Assembly: GCA_043802925.1 (NCBI GenBank)
Contig: JAZDKP010000129.1
Location: 1-30,671, forward strand
Origin: JAZDKP01 sp043802925
GTDB taxonomy: Bacteria; Fibrobacterota; OXYB2-FULL-49-7; JAEUSG01
Length of the DNA stretch: 30,671 bases
Reading direction: 5' to 3'
How positions within the stretch are numbered: the first letter of the stretch is position 1; each line of letters starts with the position of its first letter. Of this stretch, positions 14,593-21,460 are shown one piece after another. Both the position numbers and the translations under genes were made by a program. Under the pieces are notes generated by a model, which did no database searches, had not been told where the DNA came from, and worked only from the letters and a program-made list of their open reading frames with translations.

Positions 14593-16815
14593 ATGGCCAT
14601 GGAAACGAAAAAAGAAAAGACCCTCCGCCTGGAACCGGATCAGCTGGTTTTTACCATCGGCCGGAACGAGGACAACGACCTGTACCTCAACAGCCCGCAG
14701 GTGTCACGCTTTCATGCCCAGATTAACCGGCTGAACGACACGGCCGTTGAAATCGAGGACCTTGATAGCAAGTACGGCACACTGGTCAACGGCCGTCGCA
14801 TCACCCGGCAGGTTCTCCGCGACAAGGATCGCGTCCTTGTCGGCATTTTTGAATTCCAGGTCCTTATCTCGCCCGACGGCGTCTCCCTCAAGTTCCCCAC
14901 CAAAAAGCCGGAAGGGAACTTTGTCGCGGAATATGACCTGACCCTTCACACTTCGCTGCTCATCGGCCGCGGCAAAAACTGCACCGTCATCCTCGATTTG
15001 CAGCAGATCTCACGAAGCCACTCCCGCATTGAAAAGAGCGGGGAAAACGATTACGTGGTGCTGGATCTCGGCAGCACCAATGGCACTTTTGTCAACGGAC
15101 GGCGCATCGAGAAGAAACTCCTCAAGAACCGCGACATTCTCCAGATCGGCCCCATCCGGTTCCTGTTTGCGGACGGCAAGGTCTACCAGCTTAATGAAAA
15201 AGACGTGGTGCGCCTCGACACGGTCAACGTGTCCAAGACCCTCCGGGGCAACACAATCCTGCACGACGCCTCGCTTTCCATCCTTCCGCGCGAGTTTGTG
15301 GGCATCCTCGGCCCTTCGGGTGCGGGCAAGTCCACGCTCATGTCCGTGATGAACGGCAACCTGCTCCCCACCACGGGCCGGGTGACGCTGAATGGCATGG
15401 ACTTCAACAAGAACTATAACGCGTTCAAGAACCTCATCGGTTTTGTGCCGCAGGAAGATATCGTGCACCCGGAGCTTACGGTCTTTGACTCGCTCTATTT
15501 TGCCGCGGAACTCCGGCTTCCCGAGGACATGAATCACGAGGAAAAACGGAAGCGCGTGGACACGGTGCTCAGCATCCTTGAGCTTGAAGAGCGGAAGCAC
15601 ACGCCCGTACACAACCTGTCGGGCGGCCAGAAGAAGCGCGTCAACCTCGGCGTGGAGCTCCTCACCGAACCGTCCATTCTCTTCCTCGACGAGCCCACGA
15701 GCGGCCTCGACCCTGGCCTGGCCCAGAAGATGATGCAGCTCTTCCGCCGTATCGCGGACAGCGGCCAGACGGTCATTATGTGCACGCACGACCTGGATGA
15801 AATCATGCTGTTTGACCAGGTGGCCATCATTTACGAAGGCGACCTCGTATTTTTCGGCCCGCCCGGCGACCTCATTGGCTATTTCAAGGTTGAAAAGCCG
15901 AATGATGTCTACAACCGGCTCGCGTACCCGCCCGAGGGTGGTTGGGTCCAGCGGTTCAAGGGGTCCATCTTCTATAAGGACTACATTGTGGGCCGGCTCA
16001 AGGTCGCCCGCAGTGCCGATGGCACGGACGAAAAAACCAAGGACGGGGCCTCCAACCCCTTTGAGAGCATGATTTTCTTTAATCCGGCTTTTTCACGCTG
16101 GCGGCAGTTCAAGACGCTTTCCCGGCGCTACCTCCACATCCTCCTCAAGGACCGCGTCAACGTGACGCTCCTCCTGGGCCAGGCGCCGGTCATCGCGCTT
16201 CTCCTCGTGCTGGTGTTTTTGAACTACCGCAACGTCTGGTCGCTTCTGTTTTGCTTCTCGTTGACCGCCATCTGGTTCGGCTGCATCAATTCCATCAAGG
16301 AGATTACCAAGGAAAAGCACATTTACGCACGCGAACGCGTGGTGAGCCTCAAAGTGGTGCCCTACGTGTTTTCAAAAATCGCGATTCTCTTTTCCCTGTG
16401 CCTCATCCAATGCCTGGTTCTTGTGGCCGGGGTCAGCGCGCTCGTTCACATTGAGGGCAGTGTGTTTATGATGTTCTGGGTCATTTTTCTTTCGTCCATC
16501 GCGGGGTTGTCCATGGGCCTTTTTATTTCGGCCCTCGTGGATACGACCGACAAGGCGCTTGCGGTCCTGCCCCTTGTCCTCATCCCGCAGATTCTTTTTT
16601 CCGGGACCGTGGTCGATATCGACAATATGATCCCGTTCAGCCAGGGCGTTTCCAACGCCATGATTTGCCGCTGGTCTTACGGGCTTCTCAAGAAAATCTC
16701 CGTGTGGGACAAGGGGTTCGTTTGGGACGGCGATCTGCTGATTCTCGCGGCCTTCATCCCGGTATTTATCGGGCTTACGCTCTATTTCCAGAAACGAAAG
16801 GACCTGAAACGCTGA
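14593..16815 (+). CDS. double-FHA ABC exporter, ABCG-like half transporter
   Basis: 740 residues, cytoplasm to inner membrane. FHA1 is about 10-93 (TIGRNEDNDL, VSRFHAQI, YGTLVNGRRI) and FHA2 about 110-195 (LIGRGKNC, ISRSHSRI, LGSTNGTFVNGRRI); both keep the phospho-threonine-binding Arg, Ser and Asn. The ABC ATPase is about 205-430: Walker A GPSGAGKST (240-248), signature LSGGQ (342-346), Walker B LFLDE (363-367), switch His399. An ABC2-type membrane domain with about six helices fills 500-735. The order FHA-FHA-ABC-membrane matches mycobacterial Rv1747, a lipid-linked exporter controlled by the kinase PknF. The adjacent kinase gene begins one base after this stop. The cargo is unknown. An ATG at 14599 is a possible alternative start; the ribosome-binding site is weak. 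Confidence 0.94.
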   Translation: MAMETKKEKTLRLEPDQLVFTIGRNEDNDLYLNSPQVSRFHAQINRLNDTAVEIEDLDSKYGTLVNGRRITRQVLRDKDRVLVGIFEFQVLISPDGVSLKFPTKKPEGNFVAEYDLTLHTSLLIGRGKNCTVILDLQQISRSHSRIEKSGENDYVVLDLGSTNGTFVNGRRIEKKLLKNRDILQIGPIRFLFADGKVYQLNEKDVVRLDTVNVSKTLRGNTILHDASLSILPREFVGILGPSGAGKSTLMSVMNGNLLPTTGRVTLNGMDFNKNYNAFKNLIGFVPQEDIVHPELTVFDSLYFAAELRLPEDMNHEEKRKRVDTVLSILELEERKHTPVHNLSGGQKKRVNLGVELLTEPSILFLDEPTSGLDPGLAQKMMQLFRRIADSGQTVIMCTHDLDEIMLFDQVAIIYEGDLVFFGPPGDLIGYFKVEKPNDVYNRLAYPPEGGWVQRFKGSIFYKDYIVGRLKVARSADGTDEKTKDGASNPFESMIFFNPAFSRWRQFKTLSRRYLHILLKDRVNVTLLLGQAPVIALLLVLVFLNYRNVWSLLFCFSLTAIWFGCINSIKEITKEKHIYARERVVSLKVVPYVFSKIAILFSLCLIQCLVLVAGVSALVHIEGSVFMMFWVIFLSSIAGLSMGLFISALVDTTDKALAVLPLVLIPQILFSGTVVDIDNMIPFSQGVSNAMICRWSYGLLKKISVWDKGFVWDGDLLILAAFIPVFIGLTLYFQKRKDLKR

Positions 16816-16816
16816 C

Positions 16817-18322
16817 ATGAAAAAAAATATCCCGGAGCGCATCGGCAAGTTCCGCATCGTCGGCGTCCTTGGCAAGGGGGGCATGGGCGATGTGTACAAG
16901 GGCATCCAGGAGCCGCTGAACCGTATGGTGGCGCTTAAGATTCTGCCCGAAGAGTATTCCCGCAATGAGGAATTCCTCACCCGCTTCACCACCGAGGCCA
17001 CGGCTGTTTCACGGCTTGAGCACCAGAATATCGTGGGCATCTACGACTTCGGCACCGAGGACGGGCGTATGTACATTGCCATGCGTTATGTGGAAGGCAT
17101 CAGCCTGGCACAGAAAATCGGGAAGGAGAAGACGCTGTCGGTGGAGGAAACGCTGGATATTACCCGCCAGCTCTGCCGTGCGCTCAAGTACGCGCACGAG
17201 CACAACATACTCCACCGCGACATCAAACCGCAGAACATCCTCATCGGCGCGGACAACCGCGTGCTGCTCACCGATTTTGGCATCGCCAAAATCTACCAGC
17301 AGACGGGTCTGACGCGCACCGGCGTGGTCGTGGGCACACCCGAGTATATGTCGCCCGAACAGGCCGAGGGCCTTGAACTCAATCCCCAAACCGACATCTA
17401 TTCACTCGGCATCGTCATCTACGAGATGCTCACCGGCAATCCGCCCTTTACCGGCGACAACCCGCTTTCCATCGCCTATAAACACGTCAACGTAAACCCG
17501 ACGGCCCCGTCGGAGCACCGGCGCGATCTGCCCAAGCGGCTCGAACTGGTGATACTGAAGGCGCTTAAAAAAGATCGCGCGGTCCGGTACAAAAATATTG
17601 ACGAGTTCCTGGCCGACCTTGATACGCTTAACACGTGCGAGGGGCTTTTGTCCGACGGGGAGCCCGATAGGACCCGGGGCATGCAGCACGTGGGCAACCT
17701 GAAGAAACCGCCGGTTGTGCGCAACGACAAGCGTGTGGTGGACCGCCGCAGCAGCGACCGCCGGCGCGAACTTAGGCGCGCCTATCTGCGTCGCAACGCG
17801 CGCGTCTCCGGCGGCCGGTGGAAGCCGGTCCTTGCCGGCGGCCTCCTCATGCTGCTACTGATGACCGCGGGCGCCTTTTTCTACCAGCGTCTGCAGGCCC
17901 TGCGGCCGCTTGCGGGCCCGGCGTTGACCTACCAGAAGTTCGTGGGCGAGGGCGGCCCGGAGCGGGCCTGCGACGACAACCCCGCGACCGCCTGGCACGG
18001 GATGGGCTTGCTGCCGCACTTTGCCGTCCATTTCGCAAGTGCGCGCCCCGTCAACCGCATCGACGTCATCGCGGGTGACAACACCGCGTCCGACGCGTAT
18101 GCGGAGTCCGCCCGGCCTAAAAAGGTGCGCTTCGTTTTTGACGCGCGCAGCGAGTACGTCGGGGACCTTGAGGACACGCCCGAGCGGCAGGTCCTGAATC
18201 TCCCGGCCGCTCTTTCCGTAAAGAGCGTGGGCATCACGGTGCTCGAGAGCTATCCCGGGAGCGCGCGTTCCGAGGCCTGCCTCAGCGAACTGCGTTTTTG
18301 GCATTCCCCGGCGGACCGGTGA
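16817..18322 (+). CDS. transmembrane Ser/Thr kinase with outer discoidin-like domain
   Basis: 501 residues. The kinase domain (11-270) has the Gly loop LGKGGMGDVY, Lys41 (VALKIL), the catalytic loop HRDIKPQN with Asp135, DFG with Asp153, an activation loop with several Thr (QQTGLTRTGVVVGTPEY) and YMSPEQAEG, so it should be active. A basic juxtamembrane stretch (300-334, DRRSSDRRRELRRAYLRR) leads to a membrane helix at 336-357. The outer domain (360-501) resembles discoidin-like, NADase-type glycan-binding domains: ACDDNPATAWHG, VNRIDVIAGDN, KKVRFVFDA and SVGITVLESYPG. It probably senses a sugar or envelope ligand and phosphorylates the FHA exporter next to it. It overlaps yraN by four bases. 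Confidence 0.93.
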   Translation: MKKNIPERIGKFRIVGVLGKGGMGDVYKGIQEPLNRMVALKILPEEYSRNEEFLTRFTTEATAVSRLEHQNIVGIYDFGTEDGRMYIAMRYVEGISLAQKIGKEKTLSVEETLDITRQLCRALKYAHEHNILHRDIKPQNILIGADNRVLLTDFGIAKIYQQTGLTRTGVVVGTPEYMSPEQAEGLELNPQTDIYSLGIVIYEMLTGNPPFTGDNPLSIAYKHVNVNPTAPSEHRRDLPKRLELVILKALKKDRAVRYKNIDEFLADLDTLNTCEGLLSDGEPDRTRGMQHVGNLKKPPVVRNDKRVVDRRSSDRRRELRRAYLRRNARVSGGRWKPVLAGGLLMLLLMTAGAFFYQRLQALRPLAGPALTYQKFVGEGGPERACDDNPATAWHGMGLLPHFAVHFASARPVNRIDVIAGDNTASDAYAESARPKKVRFVFDARSEYVGDLEDTPERQVLNLPAALSVKSVGITVLESYPGSARSEACLSELRFWHSPADR

Positions 18323-18708
18323 AGCCGCACACCCGCGACCTCGGCAAGGGCGGCGAGGAACGGGCCGCCCGCTATCTGGTGGAAAAGGGTTACCGGCTCC
18401 TTGAACGTAATTATACCCTCCGTCACGGGGAAATCGACATTATCGCGAACGACCCGGCCGGGACCCTCGTCTTTGTGGAGGTCAAGACCGCGTTGACCCG
18501 GGCCGCAGGCGATCCGGGCTACTGGGTGGACAAACGCAAGCAGGCGCAAGTGGGCCGCATGGCCGCGGCGTACCTCGCATTGCGCGGAATCACGGACCAC
18601 GCCTGCCGGTTCGATGTTGTCACGCTGCAGTTGGATTCGGGGGAGGCGCCGGAAATCCGGCACTACGAGGACGCGTTCAGGCTTTCGTACTCGATTGGAT
18701 GCGGCTGA
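18319..18708 (+). CDS. yraN: YraN/UPF0102-family nuclease-like protein
   Basis: 129 residues from GTG 18319, which overlaps the kinase stop as GTGA. The motif GEIDIIANDPAGTLVFVEVKT holds the restriction-endonuclease-type acidic residues (Glu, Asp, Glu-Val-Lys) and the start LGKGGEERAARYLVEKGYRLLERNY is typical. The family looks like a Holliday-junction-resolvase-fold nuclease, but its biological role is not settled. An in-frame TTG at 18298 would add seven residues but lies within the kinase gene. Its 3' end overlaps the converging GT9 gene by 32 bases. It closes the eleven-gene plus-strand run. Confidence 0.93.
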   Translation: MKPHTRDLGKGGEERAARYLVEKGYRLLERNYTLRHGEIDIIANDPAGTLVFVEVKTALTRAAGDPGYWVDKRKQAQVGRMAAAYLALRGITDHACRFDVVTLQLDSGEAPEIRHYEDAFRLSYSIGCG

Positions 18709-19804
18709 CGCCCGCAAGGACATCTTCGGCGCGAAGGTTGCGCAAACGGGCGGCGTTTACGATTTCGGCCTTGCCGGCCTGGAACAAGGCCCAGCGCCGG
18801 TGCTCGAGGTTTTCGAACAATCCCACCACAGGGCGGTCCAGAATAATCGCCAGCTGGTAAATCAGGTTGTTCAGCGACACAATCAGATCACATTTGTACA
18901 CAAACGCTGCGGCAAAGGAGATTTTGTCCTCGGAAATGGGGACCACGTGGCGGTTGAGTTCCTCGAGCTCCTTTACATCGGCCGCCTCACGCGCGCCCGA
19001 GTGGAAGAGGATGATTTCCGCGTTTGAATTTTTGCGCAGCTCCATGGCCAGGCGGATGATGAGGTCGGGCGGCAGGGAACGTCCCGAAATGCCGGGAGAG
19101 ATATTCAGGCCGATGAGCGGCTGGTCAATCCGGTAGCCCGCTTCGACCAGAAGGCCCTCCACGTCCCGCTCCGTGGTCTTGGCGATGTCCCATTTGAGCC
19201 GGGAGCGGTTTGTGCGGACACCGAGGGTGCGGACCAGGGACTCGTACTTGTCCCCTTCGTATTCGATGTCCTTGCGGGGCCGCACCGTGAGGTTGAGGAA
19301 CGGCGCGGCGTCGCCACCCGCGAATCCGACGCGCAGTGGGGCGCCTGACTGAGCGGCCACGATAAGGTCGAGCGGCGAGACGTCTTGTTTGAAGATGAAA
19401 CAGGCCTGGTAGTTTCGTTCCTTTAGGGTCCGGATAAGCTCGCGGTAGGAGATGTGGTTGTAGAGGTATTCGTGTTTTGAATAGAAGTAGCCGTTGTCGA
19501 TGCAGGGGTTGCTCTTGACCACGTCCCGGTTCACCGATTCCGCGATAACGTCGAGGGTCATGTCCGGATGGTGGTCTTTGAGCGCGATCAGGCTTTTCTG
19601 GGTGAGGAGAATCTCATACGGGTTGTCGGGCAGCAGGACGAGGACGCGCCGGAAATCGCGGATATGCTCGTTGAAGGAGATGCTCTGTCCCAACGAGGCG
19701 GCACGTGTCAGAAAACGAAACGCTTTGCCCTGGAGCTCGCGGCCCAGATAATTGAGCCAGAAGTATTTCAGGCCGGCCGCGACTTTTTTCCGTGGGTTTG
19801 ACAT
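18677..19804 (-). CDS. GT9-like glycosyltransferase (heptosyltransferase relative)
   Basis: 375 residues. It resembles ADP-heptose:LPS heptosyltransferases: an N-terminal Rossmann half (RVLVLLPDNPYEILLTQKSLIALKDHHPDMTLDVIAE), a middle GLNISPGISGRSLPPDLIIRLAMELRK, then AEIILFHSGAREAADVKEL and SFAAAFVYKCDLIVSLNNLIYQLAIILDRPVVGLF. In typical GT9 enzymes the last block reads with an Asp-Thr-Gly and a His (SxDTGxxH); here SLNNLIYQLA replaces them, and the Lys-Arg-Trp-Pro block is also lost. It may use another donor, or be inactive. No good ribosome-binding site precedes the ATG. An inverted repeat (GGGTAA-CAAC-TTACCC, 19832-19847) lies in its upstream region. Confidence 0.82.
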   Translation of the reverse strand: MSNPRKKVAAGLKYFWLNYLGRELQGKAFRFLTRAASLGQSISFNEHIRDFRRVLVLLPDNPYEILLTQKSLIALKDHHPDMTLDVIAESVNRDVVKSNPCIDNGYFYSKHEYLYNHISYRELIRTLKERNYQACFIFKQDVSPLDLIVAAQSGAPLRVGFAGGDAAPFLNLTVRPRKDIEYEGDKYESLVRTLGVRTNRSRLKWDIAKTTERDVEGLLVEAGYRIDQPLIGLNISPGISGRSLPPDLIIRLAMELRKNSNAEIILFHSGAREAADVKELEELNRHVVPISEDKISFAAAFVYKCDLIVSLNNLIYQLAIILDRPVVGLFENLEHRRWALFQAGKAEIVNAARLRNLRAEDVLAGVSRIQSSTKA

Positions 19805-19831
19805 GGCTCAAAAATAGTTATTTTAAGAGAA

Positions 19832-19847
19832 GGGTAACAACTTACCC
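19832..19847. promoter_or_regulatory. perfect inverted repeat upstream of the GT9 gene
   Basis: GGGTAA and TTACCC flank CAAC, giving a perfect six-base inverted repeat 28 bases upstream of the GT9 start. It could be an operator or a small stem in the leader. A second AT-only stem (AAAATA-GT-TATTTT, 19811-19824) lies between it and the start codon. Confidence 0.3.
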
Positions 19848-19885
19848 ACCAGGCTTATTAAAGGGATTTAAACATTTTGTTTTCT

Positions 19886-19925
19886 AACTCACCCCCTTCC
19901 CCCCTCTCTCGCAGAGAGAGGGGGC
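19886..19925. repeat. palindromic intergenic repeat, copy R3
   Basis: The family end AACTCACCCC is followed by a perfect 11-base hairpin: CCCCCTCTCTC (19900-19910), GCA loop, GAGAGAGGGGG (19914-19924). It is homologous, in inverted orientation, to copy R4 starting 63 bases later. Confidence 0.85.
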
Positions 19926-19987
19926 TTGGATTTAAACCAAACAATCTAAAACTTTTTTCATTGGTATATTTTTATACTTTATCAAGA

Positions 19988-20028
19988 GCCCCCCTCTTTC
20001 TGCGAGAGAGGGGGGGGAGGGGGGTGAG
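19988..20028. repeat. palindromic intergenic repeat, copy R4
   Basis: Read on the minus strand it starts CTCACCCCCCTCC and continues CTCTCTCGCAGAAAGAGGGGG, matching R3 with few changes. Its plus-strand end (GGAGG 20016-20020, then GGGGTGAG) runs directly into the TTG start codon of the U32 gene at 20029. Confidence 0.85.
20016..20020 (+). promoter_or_regulatory. repeat-derived ribosome-binding site of the U32 gene
   Basis: GGAGG eight bases before the TTG start at 20029 is a good Shine-Dalgarno sequence. It is part of repeat R4, so the repeat seems to have supplied translation initiation for this gene. Confidence 0.55.
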
Positions 20029-21294
20029 TTGAAACTTGAGCTGGTTTCCCCGGCCGGTTCTTTCGAGACGCTGCGTGCCGCACTCGACAGCGGCGCGGAC
20101 GCGGTTTATTTCGGGCCGCGACAGTGGAGCCTGCGCGCGGGAGTTGATGATTTTGCCGGGGACGGATTTTTCCGTGCCATCGATGTTGTTCACGCTGCCG
20201 GCCGACGCGCCTATGTAACACTGAACGCAGTCATTGGCGAAGAATCACTCGATGCCGCACTTCGGGATATTGCCGCGCTCAAGCAAAATCCACCGGATGC
20301 CGCCGTCATTTCCGACCCCGGGTTCCTGGACGCCCTTGCAGAGGCCGGCATCCCGGCCCATCTTTCCACGCAGGCAAACGTCCAGAACCATGCGGCGGCT
20401 CGCTTCTGGCAGGAGCATGGGGTCCGGCGCATCGTGTTGGCTCGCGAGCTTTCCATCCCGGCCATCGGAAGCATCTGCGCGAACGCTTCGTTGGAATTTG
20501 AAGCCTTTGTCCACGGCGCCATGTGCATTTCCTATTCCGGCCGCTGCCTGCTCAGTGATTACCTGGCCGGACGGGGCGGAAACAAAGGCAACTGCGCCAA
20601 CACCTGCCGCTGGCCCTACGCGCTCGTTGAAAAACGGGGAGGGAAAACCTTTCCTATTGCCGAAGAAAACGGCGAGACTTATATCCTAAACTCCAAAGAC
20701 CTCTGTGCGCTTTCTGTCCTGCAGGAACTTGTGCAGGCAGGGGTCACTGCGTTCAAAATAGAAGGCCGCAACAAGGGGCTTCACTACGTCGCCGTGGTCA
20801 CGCGGGTTTATCGTGACGCACTCGATGCGATTCTATCCGAGGGCCCCGCATTCCGTGTGCGCGATGAATGGACGCAGGCGCTTTCCACGGTGAGCCACAG
20901 GGAATACACGACCGGCTTTTACCGGGACTTGAAGTATGGTGAAGGGCGGCAGAACTATTCCGCGCAAGCCTACAGCCGCGAATGGACGCTTGTGGGCGTC
21001 ATCCGCGAGACGCTGTCGGATACACGGGGGGTCGTGGATATCCGGAATGATTTTGAAATCAATTCGTTGGTATCGCTTTTTTCGCCCGAGAGGGGAATCT
21101 ACCTCGATGGAACGCGCGTGCTGCGAATGGAGTCTATCCAAGGCACAGCGGAAACAGGCGTGCACACCAACCGGGTCGTTATCATGGAGTTTGAGGGGAA
21201 GGTATCGGCCGGGAGCTTGGTGAGGAACAAACTCACCCCCACCCCATATGCCGTTGTCGCAACTGCTAATTATAATTCGAGACACATATTATAA
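20029..21294 (+). CDS. U32 peptidase-family protein, TrhP/YegQ-like
   Basis: 421 residues. The family signature EAFVHGAMCISYSGRCLLS is intact, with CANTCRWPY, ILNSKDLCALSVLQELVQAGVTAFKIEGRNK and YVAVVTRVYRDALDAI. Despite the name, family members such as TrhP (YegQ) act in tRNA 5-hydroxyuridine formation, and relatives act in 23S rRNA or ubiquinone hydroxylation; this one is closest in pattern to TrhP. The conserved Cys residues may bind an iron-sulfur cluster. It starts at TTG directly after repeat R4; LELVSPAGSFETL is the normal N-terminus of the family. The C-terminus normally ends near AGSLVRNK; here about 20 further residues are encoded by a half repeat and AT-rich DNA. Confidence 0.9.
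   Translation: MKLELVSPAGSFETLRAALDSGADAVYFGPRQWSLRAGVDDFAGDGFFRAIDVVHAAGRRAYVTLNAVIGEESLDAALRDIAALKQNPPDAAVISDPGFLDALAEAGIPAHLSTQANVQNHAAARFWQEHGVRRIVLARELSIPAIGSICANASLEFEAFVHGAMCISYSGRCLLSDYLAGRGGNKGNCANTCRWPYALVEKRGGKTFPIAEENGETYILNSKDLCALSVLQELVQAGVTAFKIEGRNKGLHYVAVVTRVYRDALDAILSEGPAFRVRDEWTQALSTVSHREYTTGFYRDLKYGEGRQNYSAQAYSREWTLVGVIRETLSDTRGVVDIRNDFEINSLVSLFSPERGIYLDGTRVLRMESIQGTAETGVHTNRVVIMEFEGKVSAGSLVRNKLTPTPYAVVATANYNSRHIL
21230..21245 (+). repeat. half copy of the intergenic repeat (R5) inside the U32 gene end
   Basis: AACTCACCCCCACCCC matches the outer end of the repeat family, but the hairpin part is missing. It is translated as KLTPTP near the C-terminus. AT-rich DNA of the Fic region begins directly after it, so this may be a junction. 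Confidence 0.5.
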
Positions 21295-21424
21295 TAATAA
21301 ACATTCTTATTATGTTTTACATTGCCTTGACCAAAGTAACCTATTTTTATGATAGTTTCCACTATTATCTTGATTAGCTATAATTTATCATCTATATTAT
21401 AATAACACGCTTTCTAATTATAAT
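21268..21424 (+). promoter_or_regulatory. ATTATAAT operator-like array upstream of the Fic gene
   Basis: The eight-base palindrome ATTATAAT occurs four times, at 21269, 21288, 21396 and 21417. Two lie in longer perfect palindromes (AATTATAATT 21268-21277, TATTATAATA 21287-21296) and TATTATAATA recurs at 21395-21404. Spacing within pairs is 19 and 21 bases, about two helix turns, and the pairs are about 108 bases apart. Another near-palindrome (ATGATAGT-TTCC-ACTATTAT, 21349-21368) lies between. AT-rich DNA produces such words easily, but the pairing is regular. The Fic protein's C-terminal winged helix is a candidate binder. Confidence 0.45.
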
Positions 21425-21460
21425 ATAGGCTGTTTCAAAGCCAAGGAAGGCATGGTTCTT

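Larger units (their letters stand above)
19886..20030. repeat. composite inverted pair R3/R4 (BIME- or MITE-like)
   Basis: R3 and R4 face each other across about 60 AT-rich bases, so the 145-base block starts with AACTCACCCC and ends with its complement GGGGTGAGTT. Each half also holds its own hairpin. It fills the divergent region between the GT9 and U32 genes. No clear target-site duplication flanks it. Confidence 0.65.

Noticed and set aside
19886..20030. CRISPR array
   Set aside because: The units are inverted hairpins with only two copies and no spacer-like series; no cas gene is nearby.
21268..21424. Origin of replication or DnaA-box cluster in the AT-rich region
   Set aside because: No DnaA-box (TTATCCACA-like) words or dnaA/dnaN neighbours; the repeats fit an operator array better.
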